Shown here: positions 21,540-31,920 of the stretch, one piece after another
Numbering within the stretch: the stretch's first letter is position 1
Layout: every line of letters starts with the position of its first letter
Source: Neoarius graeffei
Lineage: Eukaryota; Chordata; Actinopteri; Siluriformes; Ariidae
Direction of reading: 5' to 3'
Assembly: GCF_027579695.1 (NCBI RefSeq)
Contig: NC_083577.1
Span: 30,803,198-30,867,197, forward strand
Length of the DNA stretch: 64,000 nt
Position numbers and translations under genes: made by a program
The notes under the pieces: model-generated
The model's input: only the letters and a program-made list of their open reading frames with translations
The model's database searches: none
Told to the model about the DNA's origin: nothing

Positions 21540-22471
21540 TCAATACTTGGTTGGGGCTACTTTACCATGAATTACTGTATCAATGCGGTGTGGCATGGAG
21601 GTGATCAGTCTGTGGCACTGCTGAGGTGTTATTGAAGCCCAGGTTGCTGTGATAGTGGCCTTCAGCGTATCTGTATTTTTGGGTCGGGTGTTTCTCATCT
21701 TCCTCTTGACAATACCCCATAGATTCTCTATGGGGTTCAGGTCAGGCAAGTTGGCTGGCCAATCAAACAGTAATATCATGGTCAGCAAACCATTTGGTAG
21801 TAGTTTTGGCACTGTGGGTAGGTGCCAAGTCCTGCTGGAAAAGGAAATCAACATCTCCAAAAAGCTTGTCAGCAGATGGAAGCATGAAGTGCTCTAAAAT
21901 CTCCTGGTAGATGGCCGTGTTGACTTTGGACTTGATAAAATACAGTGGACCAACACCAGCAGATGACATGGCACCCCAAATCATCACAGACTGGAAATTT
22001 CACACTGGGCTTCAAACACCTTGGATTCTGTGCCTCTCCACTCTTCCTCCAGACTCTAGAACCGTTATTTCCAAATTAAATGCAAAATGTACTTTCATCT
22101 GAAAAGAGGACTTTGGACCACTGAGCAACAATCCATTTCTTTCTCTCCTTCGCCCAGATAAGACACTTCTGACATTGGCTCAGGAGTAACTTGATATTAG
22201 GAATGCGAAAGTTGTATCCCCTTTCTTGAAGATGTCTGTTTGTGATGGGTCTTGATACACTGACACCAGCCTCAGTCCACTCCTTGTGAAGCTCTCCCAA
22301 GTTCTTGAATCAACTTTTCTTGACAATCCTCTCAAGACTGCGGCCATCCCCGTTGCTTGTGCACCTTTTCCAGCCACCCTTTTCAGCAATGACCTTTTGT
22401 GGCTTACCCTCCTTGTGGAGGGCATCAGTGATCATCTTCTGGACAACAGTCAAGTCAGCAGTCTTTCCCAT
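21540..22471 (-). pseudogene. Tc1-like transposase, family II, several breaks
   Basis: The start MGKTADLTVVQKMITDALHK is typical of this fish Tc1 family. Further pieces are SRPITNRHLQERGYNFRIP, LFSDESTFCI (first Asp), MMIWGAMSSAGVGPLYFI, FQQDLAPTHSAKTT (second Asp) and WPANLPDLNPIENLWGIVKR (catalytic Glu). The pieces lie in different frames or are separated by stops, with breaks near 22300, 22080 and 21860. A region after MITDALHKEG also appears shortened. Clearly inactive. Confidence 0.9.
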
Positions 22472-22748
22472 GATTGTGGTTGCGTGTACTGAACTAGACC
22501 GAGAGATACACTGTGTTCATACTGTTTTACTCAAACTCGAAATGAAATATTCTAATATTTTGAGATGGGTTTTTTTAATGTTTTTGTGCTGTATGCCATA
22601 CTGATTAAAATCAAAATAGAAAAATGCTTGAAACATTTTAGTTTATGTGTAATGAGTCTATAATATATAACATTTTCACTTTCTTAAAAAACTGATGGAA
22701 AATATTGAACTTTTTCACAATATTCTAATTTTTTGAGATGCACTAGTA

Positions 22749-23479
22749 AATGATGTTAAATTGCTTCCATCCTCTGCTACACATTTTAGAGACAAGTTAC
22801 CAACGGTCGTTACCACCATTACTCTTCATTCAAAACTTTTTCAGTTTACTGACAACTGATGGTAGTCACGGGTGTTGCTCATCTGTGTCTACATATAATG
22901 TCTATCAGCAATTAAAATGTTTAGGGAAGAGAAACCAGAAATCGCTGGGTAACTACAGATGCCGTCATATAAACAGCGACTCCCAGTATCGCCTCCCTAA
23001 ATTATCATCATAATGGAGTAAGCTTTCCTCCATGCAAACAGTAAAAACTTTTTAAAAAACAACAAAAAAACCCACAAATGCTTATCTGTGCAGTCTTTGA
23101 ATCGGGAAACTTTTTATTTTTTCGCTAGCTCCGAAAAATGGTCTGCCACAGTCGGGGGGATGTTGTGTTCCACGAGAAATTGGCAGAACATAACTTCTGC
23201 AGCCGTCACAGAAGTCTGGGCAGTCTGAGCCGATGGACTTAAAGGACCAAGAAAACCACGTGCAGCTATAAAACCACATAAATCGAAAATAGTTCCGTTT
23301 CATTGGGCATGCGTGTTTGAAAAAATAAATGGTGGATTCTAAGAAAATTCTTGGAGTAACGGAAAAAAATCTCTGATAAAATGTAATTTTCCCGTATAAA
23401 AATCAGTGTACGTCATATTAGCCAAAAAATTGCATTTTCCCGTACAAAATACGAGGAAACTGTATAACTTGCCATGTAT

Positions 23480-23480
<1 letters not shown>
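22749..23480 (-). other. hAT remnant and unassigned sequence
   Basis: The part at 23090-23250 has weak hAT coding similarity (see the degenerate hAT). The part at 22749-23080 may be more of the same gene but is too decayed to read. From 23300 to 23480 I recognise nothing. Confidence 0.35.

Positions 23481-23525
<45 letters not shown>
23480..23525. repeat. (GT)n microsatellite at the left border of the CACTA-like element
   Basis: About 23 GT dinucleotides. The last GTG forms the left 3-bp duplication of the element starting at 23526. Confidence 0.95.
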
Positions 23526-23528
<3 letters not shown>

Positions 23529-23755
23529 CCAGATAGTAGAGGGACGTTGAAATGGCGCCGATTCTTGGTCAGAATGGTCGGTTTCCGTTGTAAGTCAGAA
23601 AATCAACGCTGAAACGGTGCCGTGAAACGTCGATTTCTCCGCCGTTGGAGAAGGTCGATTTATCACTGTTGAATCACCGTGGGTAAAGGTTGATCTGTCG
23701 ACCGTCAGAGAAGGTCGAATATACGATGTTGAACCATCGTCCCTTTTGCCGGCCA
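23526..23755. repeat. Left subterminal repeat region of the CACTA-like element
   Basis: Contains repeated ACGTTGAAATGGCG, CGTTGGAGAAGGTCGATT, CTGTTGAATCACCG and GTCAGAGAAGGTCGAA words in about 230 bp. The same vocabulary, inverted, fills 39360-39505. In En/Spm such motifs bind the accessory protein; here that is inference. Confidence 0.7.
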
Positions 23756-23982
23756 GTTTTCAACATTGGTAGGATGAGCAACTAATTGTTCAGAATATAA
23801 ATTACCACTGTTTGTCTTATCTTGCTTACACATAGATACGAGTAAATGATATAAGTATAAGTGATAATAAGTAAATGATAAAAAAAAGAACAAAAACCAG
23901 TTTACTTTCTTAACTCAGCAATGGATTTGACCTTCTATCTTTGAAAGTTTTTTTGCAAATAACTTAACATTTCCAAGATGAT

Positions 23983-24358
23983 CTCATTTCATCTCATCTC
24001 ATTATCTCTAGCCGCTTTATCCTTCTACAGGGTCGCAGGCAAGCTGGAGCCTATCCCAGCTGACTACGGGCGAAAGGCGGGGTACACCCTGGACAAGTCG
24101 CCAGGTCATCACAGGGCTGACACATAGACACAGACAACCATTCACACTCACACCTATGGTCAATTTAGAGTCACCAGTTAACCTAACCTGCATGTCTTTG
24201 GACTGTGGGGGAAACCGGAGCACCCGGAGGAAACCCACGCGGACACGGGGAGAACATGCAAACTCTGCACAGAAAGGCCCTCGCCGGCCCCGGGGCTCGA
24301 ACCTAGGACCTTCTTGCTGTGAGGCGACAGCACTAACCACTACACCACCGTGCCGCCT
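23983..24358 (-). mobile_element. V-SINE-like tRNA SINE, copy 4
   Basis: Full-length antisense copy inside the CACTA-like element. Target duplication TTTCCAAGATGAT lies on both sides (ends 23982; restarts 24359). Confidence 0.94.
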
Positions 24359-25474
24359 TTTCCAAGATGATCATAAATTAATTCTAATTTATAATTATAA
24401 TTATTTAATTCATAATGTCCCATAATGCAGTGCGATTACCACTGCTGTTTACTGGATGACATCATTTTCGTTATATACCTGGGTGCACGTGAAACTCCAC
24501 CACTCGGTTGGATCGCGACTCTCTTGTGGATCGGCCTGCTGTTACGCTTGGACCATTGAAACAACATTGAGAAAAACACTGGACCACGCTACATTTTCAT
24601 TCATCCCTGGACAGCTGGTACGTACCATTATTCAGTCACTATTAATAAAGGGAATTTCGAATACAATTTCAAGCAGTTTAAGAAGTTATGATGAACTTCA
24701 GTCATATCACGCGTTGGAGAAATTTCCCTCAACTAGTATCCATTTGAAACAACAACAATGCAGATGCATTATTCAATCGAAAAACGAGTCGAAGTACTTG
24801 TCTTGTTGGAGTGAAAATTTAGCGTTTAAATCGAGCATGTAGGCCTAGTCGCATGTCGTTTTGAGCTGACCTCAACTAATACAATAAACATGCAGATGCA
24901 TTGTTTAGTCGAAAACTAGTCAAAGTAGTTGTCTTGATGTAACGCTATGGGTCGCAGCCATTAGAACAGGACTCCAGACATTGTTAAAACATTGTTGGTA
25001 TTAAAACAGAACTTTCTATAAAAAAAATTGTTTGAACTGTGTGTGTGTGTGTGCGCGTGCGTGTGTGTGTCCATTTGAAACAATAAACATGCAGATGCAT
25101 TATTCAATTGAAAAACGAGTCGAAGTAGTTGTCTTGTTGGAGCGAAAACTTAGCGTTGGTGTGAAAACTTAGCGTTTAAATCGAGCATGTAGGCCTAGGT
25201 CGCGCCTCGCGGCCATGAACTTTAAAGATTATCCAGGCTACCAACGCTTCTGTAGTGACCACTTTGTTTGAGGTACCACGAACGAAATTGCTTATATTCC
25301 CTCAACTAATACAATAAACATGCAGATGCATTGTTTAGTCGAAAACTAGTCAAAGTAGTGGTCTTGATGGAGTGAAAACAAAGCATTTCAATCGAGTATA
25401 TAGGCCGTGGTTATAACCGGTAGCTATACCCGGCTTGAGGGGGCTGGGCTTTGTAACGCTGTAGGCCTATTGAG

Positions 25475-26845
25475 CATAGGCGGTTTTAAACGGGGGCCAG
25501 GGGGGGCCAGTGCCCCTGTAAAATTGCTCCTGGCCCCTGTTGTGGCCCCTGTGCTGAACAGATAAGATTTATTAATTTCGACGTGCGCTGGCTCAAAGAT
25601 CGGAACTGACATAACGGAGTGTTCTACACGGACTCCTTAAAGCGCTACACGCACACTGTTACCTGCAGCAGAAAGATCAGCAGCAGCGCGAATTGTAAAC
25701 TTCGGATGTGAGAGATAACAGCTGCAGCCCTGCAAGGAGGCTACTGCAAAGAGGCGAAGGTAAGGAAAATTATTCAGTTTTGTAACGTCAGTGTTTGCAC
25801 ATATCCGTGTTTTACTGTTGTTGTTCACTACAATAATAAATCCGTTTTATTGCGCTTTCTTAAAAGTGCGTTGCACAGCAATAAGTAGCCTAACTTAATA
25901 TTTTTGGGAAATGGGTAAAATAACCGACAGTGTTTAACCTTCTTGTAAAACTCGAATGGCCTTTTGATATGTAGAGGCTACATTCCTCTCTGTTTACTTT
26001 TTAGTATAGGCCTACTGTAGGCTATCATCATGAAAAGGAGCAAGAAGGACATTATGTCCTTTTTTGTCCCTGTTGGCAAAAAGCAACATAGAGAGAGTAA
26101 GGAAGATGAAGATTATGAAAGAGGAGAGAGAGCCAGAGGTGGAGAGAGAGCCAGAGGTGGTGGTTGGAGAGGTGGAAAGTGAGGCATCTGAAAGGCAATC
26201 TGAGAGTGAGGATGAAGACATTCAGGATCAGATTGAGGGACAGAATGAGGGACAACACAACGAGTCATTGGGACAACCAGATTCACCATGCATATCAAGT
26301 ACAGCACCATCAGGTTTGTGATGTTGAACAAATGCATGTGTGTGAGCAGTGTTAGCCTACAATTCATATAGCCTACCCTGAAAGTGTGAAGTCTGAATAA
26401 TAATTAATAAATATAAAATATAAATGATAGATATAATAATAAATTAATAAATGAATAATGATAAATAAATGTTCTCAGTCGGACTCTCATATTTACTGTA
26501 TTCATCTTTCTCCAGATATCAGCAAGTGCTTGGACGACACTCCAGTGCAGCCACATCTGAAGAAAAGGTTCATTGTATGCAAAAATAGAAATCTTATTTT
26601 ACAAAAAAAGAGAAACATGGTTTTAAGATTTATTGAGCACAGTTTATTTTATGTTTAGGCTATTGAGACAGAATGTTTATCTCATTGTATTTATGCTCAA
26701 TGTATGTTGTTTTGGTTTTAAATAAACTAAACAAAACATTTTGAACACTTAAATATTGCCATGTTTTGTCCTTATATGTGCCCCCCTGAAAAAACACTGG
26801 CCCCACCTCGGCCCCCCTAGTAATTTTGGTCTAGAACCGCCACTG
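25475..26845 (+). mobile_element. Non-autonomous hAT with perfect 8-bp target duplication
   Basis: Ends CATAGGCGGTTTTAAAC and, inverted, CAGTGGCGGTTCTAGACC. CTATTGAG is repeated exactly at 25467-25474 and 26846-26853. Behind the ends lie GGCCCC-rich subterminal stretches. Only the first exons of a transposase remain. It is inserted seven bases into the end region of the adjacent TA-flanked element, splitting TTGAG from GTATTTCAC, so it is younger than that element. Confidence 0.94.
26030..26568 (+). pseudogene. hAT transposase N-terminal exons, remnant
   Basis: The first exon starts MKRSKKDIMSFFVPVGKKQH, like the N terminus of ZMYM1-type hAT transposases, and after a one-base frame change continues as a Glu-rich acidic region ending near SSTAPSG with a GTTTGT donor. 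A second short exon (26516-26568, acceptor TTTCTCCAG) reads ISKCLDDTPVQPHLKKR, also typical of this group. The zinc finger, nuclease and dimerisation regions are absent, so this is a deletion derivative. Confidence 0.7.
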
Positions 26846-27006
26846 CTATTGAGGTATTTCACCTGACGTCACAGGGTCATGTGACGCCCCGGTGTCCACC
26901 GTTTTGGACGGCAAGCTAGCTAATGTCAACATCATAGTACCTAGTATGTTGCTGTAGCAACGTTTACGTTCAGTCATTTGGATGACTGTTAAAACCTTTC
27001 AGTCTC

Positions 27007-27654
27007 AAGTTTTTCCTTTACTGTATTTACTAGTTTACTGAGCCAGCCAGCCCCGGAGCGCTAGCTAGCGCCGGCCAGCCCCGGAGCGCTAGCTAGCGCC
27101 GGCCAGCCCCGGAGCGCTAGCTAGCGCCGGCCAGCCCCGGAGCGCTAGCTAGCGCCGGCCAGCCCCGGAGCGCTAGCTAGCGCCGGCCAGCCCCGGAGCG
27201 CTAGCTAGCGCCGGCCAGCCCCGGAGCGCTAGCTAGCGCCGGCCAGCCCCGGAGCGCTAGCTAGCGCCGGCCAGCCCCGGAGCGCCGGCCAGCCCCGGAG
27301 CGCCGGCTAGCCCCGGCCAGCCCCGGAGCGCCGGCCAGCCCCGGCCAGCCCCGGAGCGCCGGCCAGCCCCGGAGCGCCGGCTAGCCCCGGCCAGCCCCGG
27401 AGCGCCGGCCAGCCCCGGCCAGCCCCGGAGCGCCGGCCAGCCCCGGAGCGCCGGCCAGCCCCGGAGCGCCGGCTAGCCCCGGCCAGCCCCGGAGCGCCGG
27501 CTAGCCCCGGCCAGCCCCGGAGCGCAGGCTAGCCCCGGCCAGCCCCGGAGCGCCGGCTAGCCCCGGCCAGCCCCGGAGCGCCGGCTAGCTAGCCCGCCCC
27601 AGCCAGCCCCGGAGCGCGCTCAGTAAACTAGTAAATACAGTAAAGGAAAAACTT
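27007..27654. repeat. GC-rich satellite enclosed by perfect 36-bp inverted arms
   Basis: Arms 27007-27042 and 27619-27654 are exact reverse complements and AT-rich. Between them (27043-27618) lie about eight 28-bp units CCAGCCCCGGAGCGCTAGCT-AGCGCCGG. Then come shorter 17-18 bp units CCAGCCCCGGAGCGCCGG and mixed higher-order groups with GGCTAGCCCC. Each long unit contains the palindrome GCGCTAGCTAGCGC, so both the unit and the whole block can fold back. Confidence 0.93.
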
Positions 27655-27777
27655 ATAACGGGCCATGTCTCAACAGACTAAGAAGTTATTTCAATGACAT
27701 TTAATAACATTTTGTTTATCCTGAGGACCGAAAGTAAATGAAAATGTGAACAAATCTTAGCTGTCAGTGAACAAATC

Positions 27778-28038
27778 TTAGCTGTCAGTGAACAGTCCTG
27801 GTGGAAGCAGATAAACGTCGTTCTCTAAGCCTGCTAACCTCAATTTTTGCAAATACCTCTCCCTCTGCTCGCCCTGTAAATGCCCTACGTCGCTGGATAG
27901 TGAAGGTGTTTTCTGCATCTCGCTCCTTTTTCTTTTATGTTTTTCATTTGTCGCCTTCCTCGCATTCAAACTGATTCGAGCCGTGCCGTCCAAAATGGCA
28001 GCATCACATGACTTGGTCACGTGAGTGAAATACCTCAA
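27778..28038 (-). pseudogene. Remnant reading frame at the end of the TA-flanked element
   Basis: An open minus-strand frame begins in the terminal inverted repeat (MRYFTHVTKSCDAAILDGTA) and includes basic KHKRKRSEMQ and GEQRERYLQKLRLAGL segments before a stop at 27778. The RERYLQKLRLAG segment resembles the DKVRYREKIKEWSGMDPY segment at 53141-53363, found near the N terminus of THAP-associated transposon proteins. Either a promoter-proximal remnant of the autonomous relative or chance. I do not assign a function. Confidence 0.4.
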
Positions 28039-28040
28039 TA

Positions 28041-28275
28041 CTGCCCTACAAAGCCAAAAGACCTTAACTCATCAGACTCATTACAGGCTTCTGCCTTGGT
28101 TTTCCCTTTGATTTTGGAAGTTACGGTAAAAACGACGTCTTATTGTTACCAGAAAAAAACAGAAATGACTCGAAATAATTCATCACATGATACAACTGAT
28201 GTCCTCTGTTCCACAAATGGCAATAACTCATGTTGACCTTAAGTGATATTAAGGTCTTTTGGCTTTGTAGGGCAG
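28041..28275. mobile_element. 235-bp TA-flanked MITE
   Basis: CTGCCCTACAAAGCCAAAAG and the following ACCTTAA are perfectly inverted at the two ends (about 27 bp), with TA at 28039-28040 and 28276-28277. No coding capacity. The left TA is shared with the neighbouring element, so one inserted directly beside the other. Confidence 0.88.
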
Positions 28276-28447
28276 TATGGGTCGCAGCCATTAGAACATG
28301 ACTCCAGACATTGTTAAAACATTGTTGGTATTAAAACAGAACTTTCTATAAAACAATTGTTTGAACTGTGTGTGTGTGTGTGTGTGTGTGTTTGTGTAAG
28401 GTTATTTCAAATGTAATGACGTAAATGTTGTTGTCTTTGTTCCCCCC

Positions 28448-30523
28448 ATGTTTACCTCAATGGAACCTGAAGACCACTACCCTGTCATTCCCTCAAAAGA
28501 TACTGCAGACATTTATTTCTTTAGGGGAGAGAACATGGCTTCTTATTGGTCAAAAAGAAGACGTGTTGTGACAGCTACTGAAATGTCAGAAAGGCAGATT
28601 CTGTCCGATTTTGAGTCAGCTCTGGGTAATCCTGCTGCTCAAGTCTCTCCTTCAATTGCATCACCCAGGCCTGCATCATCAATGGGTTTAGATGAGGATG
28701 GTGGGGATTCTGTTGAGTTGGGAGGGTGCAGTGATGCAGAGTCTGACAGCAGTAGCATGTCTTCAGAGGGTGACAGTGACAGTCATATTGATGGTGACTC
28801 TTTTGAAGAGTCAGGGCTTCACCAAAAATTAAAACACTGGGCTGCATCATTCTCTGTGCCTTTGATTGCCATTACTGCTCTGTTGACCATTTTGAGAACA
28901 AGCCACCCTGAACTGCCCAAGGATGCTAGGACCTTATTGGGCACTAAGCCTGCAGTACCATTACAGACCGTAGGTAATGGGGAATACTTCCATTTTGGCT
29001 TGGCAAAGGGAATTTTGTCCAAATTAAGCACCATCCATTTACCAGATGTTATTCAAACAATAAGAGTTCAATTTAACATCGATGGTCTCCCTATTTTCAA
29101 AAGCACCAGGCTTCAGTTTTGGCCTATTTTGGCACTGATTGATTGCGATTACACCAGAACACCGTTTTTAGTTGGCATCTTTTGTGGCCCTGGAAAACCC
29201 TCCAATGTGTTTGATTATCTGACGCAGTTTGTTAAAGACCTCTCTGATCTGCTTTGCAATGGGGTAACATTTGGAGGTAGAAAGCTGAGGGTGGCCATTT
29301 CATCCTTCATTTGTGATGCTCCTGCTCGAGCATTTGTAAAACAAATTAAATGCCATAATGGGTACTCCGGATGCGATAAATGCCATCAGACTGGTATTTG
29401 GCAGAAAAAAATAACGTATCCTGAGACTGATGTTAGGCTAAGGTCAGATGAGGAGTTTGAAAATATGGTAGATGAGGACCACCACATCAACAGAAGTCCT
29501 CTGACGGGTCTGGTGAAAATGGTGTCTGCCTTCCCAATAGATTATATGCATTTATGTTGCCTTGGCGTTATGAAAAAGTTGATACATTTTTGGATGAGGG
29601 GGAAAAACTCTACAAGGCAGCCTACAAGAGCCATTAAAGCCATCTCCGAAAAGTTAATACAGCTTCGTCCCTATACTCCAGCTGAATTTGCACGGAAACC
29701 CCGTGAACTCGCCGAAACTGATAGGTGGAAAGCGGCAGAGCTGCGCCAATTTATGATTTACAGTGGGCCATTAGTTCTGAGGGACATTCTTCCACAAGAT
29801 CTCTATGAAAACTTCATGTTGTTTTCTGTGGCCATGTTTTTGCTACTCACACCAAACATTTCTGAAAGTATGGTTTGTTTTTCCGAAAAATTGTTAATGG
29901 CTTTTGTAAAGCATTTTGGAGAGGTGTATGGTAAAGACGAGATTGTATTTAGCGTACATCAAACAATACATCTGACACATGAGTACCACCAGTATGGTTC
30001 CCTAGACAACATCTCATCCTTTCCTTACGAGAATTATTTGGGTAAACTAAAAAAAATGCTACGCAAGCCATCTCAACCTTTACAACAGGTTGTCAAACGC
30101 CTTTCAGAGGAGCCAGTTTGTTTATTTCCACCACCACCTACACAACCACAGTTGTTACACCCACACCAGGAGGGCCCATTACCCCAACACTTAAGTTCTG
30201 GCCAGCAATTTAAAAAAGTGCATTTCAATGATTTCTGTTTTTCTTCAAAGCAGGGCGATGATTGCCTAGTGATTAAAAATGAAATCGTAATGGTGAAAAA
30301 CATAATTAAACATGGTAACTCTGTCTTTGTGGTTTACATGAAATTCAAGAGGAGGGAGTCATATTTCCACTATCCTTGCCCCTCCACAAGCATTGGCTGC
30401 TACAGAGTATTTGGCATAGACAGCTGCCTTAACGTTGACCGGCTTGAGGTTGTCCAGGGCAAATGTGTGTTGTTCCCAGATGGAGAGACCTTTGTGGCAA
30501 TCCCTCTTCGTCACCATTCGTAA
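28448..30523 (+). CDS. tnp2-type (CACTA-like) transposase, 691 aa, uninterrupted
   Basis: Probable DDE transposase of the enclosing element. After an N-terminal KRRR patch (about residue 37) and a long acidic Ser/Asp/Glu region (about 76-120) come the tnp2 core landmarks: FNIDGLPIFKSTRLQFWPIL (about 209-228), GIFCGPGKPSN (about 243), SFICDAPARAFV (about 286), a CxxC group YSGCDKCHQTG (about 304), and AFPIDYMHLCCLGVMKKL (about 361). Near the C terminus are FVKHFGEVYG and SFPYENYLGKLKKMLRKP (about 486-540), as in the DUF4218 region that follows tnp2 in plants and animals. The single frame is open for 691 codons with no visible defect. The true start could be the Met at 28448 or the later MASYWSKRRR at 28535. 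It lies directly upstream of, and co-oriented with, the DUF4806-like gene. Expression is unknown. Confidence 0.85.
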   Translation: MFTSMEPEDHYPVIPSKDTADIYFFRGENMASYWSKRRRVVTATEMSERQILSDFESALGNPAAQVSPSIASPRPASSMGLDEDGGDSVELGGCSDAESDSSSMSSEGDSDSHIDGDSFEESGLHQKLKHWAASFSVPLIAITALLTILRTSHPELPKDARTLLGTKPAVPLQTVGNGEYFHFGLAKGILSKLSTIHLPDVIQTIRVQFNIDGLPIFKSTRLQFWPILALIDCDYTRTPFLVGIFCGPGKPSNVFDYLTQFVKDLSDLLCNGVTFGGRKLRVAISSFICDAPARAFVKQIKCHNGYSGCDKCHQTGIWQKKITYPETDVRLRSDEEFENMVDEDHHINRSPLTGLVKMVSAFPIDYMHLCCLGVMKKLIHFWMRGKNSTRQPTRAIKAISEKLIQLRPYTPAEFARKPRELAETDRWKAAELRQFMIYSGPLVLRDILPQDLYENFMLFSVAMFLLLTPNISESMVCFSEKLLMAFVKHFGEVYGKDEIVFSVHQTIHLTHEYHQYGSLDNISSFPYENYLGKLKKMLRKPSQPLQQVVKRLSEEPVCLFPPPPTQPQLLHPHQEGPLPQHLSSGQQFKKVHFNDFCFSSKQGDDCLVIKNEIVMVKNIIKHGNSVFVVYMKFKRRESYFHYPCPSTSIGCYRVFGIDSCLNVDRLEVVQGKCVLFPDGETFVAIPLRHHS

Positions 30524-31380
30524 ACCTATATGGGAAGAAAAAAAAAAAAACACACAAAAAAAACCCACCCACACACAAAGAAACACATCTTTACTTATGC
30601 ATTAGAAGGAATCTGGACAGTTGGAGTACTCCAGCTGGATGGCAGGCACTAACTATCCTTTCCATGGAGTACTTTTTTTATTTTTTTTTTTATTATAGAT
30701 GGCACAGATTTGGAAAGTTGTGGAATTCCAAGACCGGAGTGCAGCAGTTGTGTCGTCCAGCTGGGTGGTAGATGTTGACGGAGAAGTGGGATGCTACTGG
30801 CCACCTTTTGGCGGAAACAAAGCTGTGAAGGCTGCCATGAACTGCACCCCCCTGGGACAAGGATGGCGATTCCATCAAAAAATAAGGGTGCTGGCAACCT
30901 GTGGTGAGCTGCATAGCTACTTCATTAAACCAATGACAATACTTCAATACTGCATTAAGCCAATTTCATTAAGACTGCCTTCCCTTTCAGGCACCTTTGC
31001 CAAAGCAAGACGTTACCTGACCCGATCGCTTGAGGAAGGCTGCCTTACAGCAGACCTGCAATCGGATGATGGTGAGATGGGGCCAAGGAAAAGACGGTAA
31101 AAGTGTTTTCTTTTTTAAATCACAACTTGCAGTTATAAGTTCAATTACGGTTTCGTTTGTGTTTTGAGCTGTGTCAGTAAGGTCCTGGGTTTATTTTAAA
31201 GACCAAACAAAAGGTATTTGGAGGAGGACAGGGAGGAGGAGGCAGGACCAAGCCGTAGGGGGAGGAGGCCACCATCTATTGATGCCACTCAGCTGGACAG
31301 CGAGTGGCAATTCCCCTCCCTTAATGAAGGTGACTATCTGTACCACTTGTTGTTGTTGTTCTACTAAATACCTAGAAGTT

Positions 31381-31755
31381 CTCATCTCATCTCATTATCT
31401 CTAGCCGCTTTATCCTTCTACAGGGTCGCAGGCAAGCTGGAGCCTATCCCAGCTGACTACGGGCGAAAGGCGGGGTACACCCTGGACAAGTCGCCAGGTC
31501 ATCACAGGGCTGACACATAGACACAGACAACCATTCACACTCACATTCACACCTACGGTCAATTTAGAGTCACCAGTTAACCTAACCTGCATGTCTTTGG
31601 ACTGTGGGGGAAACCGGAGCACCCGGAGGAAACCCACGCGGACACGGGGAGAACATGCAAACTCCACACAGAAAGGCCCTCGCCGGCCACGGGGCTCAAA
31701 CCCAGACCTTCTTGCTGTGAGGCGACAGCGCTAACCACTACACCACCGTGCCGCC
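31381..31755 (-). mobile_element. V-SINE-like tRNA SINE, copy 5
   Basis: Full-length antisense copy in an intron of the DUF4806-like gene. Target duplication ACCTAGAAGTT lies on both sides (before 31381 and after 31757). Confidence 0.94.
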
Positions 31756-31920
31756 TGACCTAGAAGTTGTCTGAAATAATAATGCTTTCATTTCCATCTT
31801 CAGACACCCAGCCAGGCCTGTTTCTTCACAGCCAGCCATTAACTCATGGTAACTATGCATTTCCTTTATTTATGCCAGAAATTAAAATACCAATGAGTAA
31901 GTGAAGATATGTTTTGATCA

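Larger units (their letters stand above)
19866..22746 (-). mobile_element. Tc1-like element, family II, interrupted by a family I Tc1
   Basis: Inverted ends CTAGTGCATCTCAAAAAATT lie at both sides, with TA at 19864-19865 and 22747-22748. Without the nested family I element (20136-21534 plus one TA) it is about 1480 bp, normal for Tc1. The nested copy sits in the 3' non-coding part. Oldest to youngest: hAT, then family II Tc1, then family I Tc1. Confidence 0.94.
19500..23300 (-). mobile_element. Degenerate hAT element, split by nested Tc1 elements
   Basis: Two coding remnants on the same strand flank the Tc1 insertion. The piece at 19568-19863 encodes the C-terminal hAT dimerisation region (FPMLKQLFSALLCLPHSNAN, then SERAFSLVRKIHS). 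The piece at about 23090-23250 encodes a weak stretch including VEHNIPPTVADHF-like residues seen upstream in the same transposase type. The ends of the element could not be placed. The order of the pieces is right for one minus-strand gene. Confidence 0.6.
26849..28038. mobile_element. TA-flanked non-autonomous element carrying a GC-rich satellite
   Basis: Inverted ends TTGAGGTATTTCACCTGACG and TTGAGGTATTTCACTCACG lie between TA at 26847-26848 and TA at 28039-28040. Further inward, TTTTGGACGGCA matches on both sides (left about 26913, right about 27990). The middle is a tandem satellite enclosed in perfect 36-bp inverted arms. A minus-strand coding remnant fills the right end. Superfamily not determined; the TA flank alone does not settle it. 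Confidence 0.72.
24736..28405 (+). repeat. Tandem duplication (about 335-bp unit) in the transposon leader, second copy split by insertions
   Basis: Unit 1 (about 24736-25072) begins CCATTTGAAACAAC and contains TCGAGCATGTAGGCCTAG, CAACTAATACAATAAACATG, GGGTCGCAGCCATTAGAAC and a final GT run. Unit 2 (about 25073-28405) repeats these landmarks in order, but between its TTGTAACGCTG and TATGGGTCGCAGCC it holds a hAT, a satellite-bearing element and a MITE. Within each unit the ATGCAGATGCATT...GTCGAA word also occurs twice. Confidence 0.75.

Noticed and set aside
23523-23525. Treating the GTG flank as proof of a 3-bp target duplication
   Set aside because: The left flank is a GT microsatellite, so a chance match is likely. 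I rely on the inverted ends and subterminal repeats and keep GTG as supporting evidence.
27043-27618. Regular repeats that could be mistaken for a CRISPR array
   Set aside because: Units are contiguous without unique spacers, and the context is a vertebrate transposon. It is a satellite.
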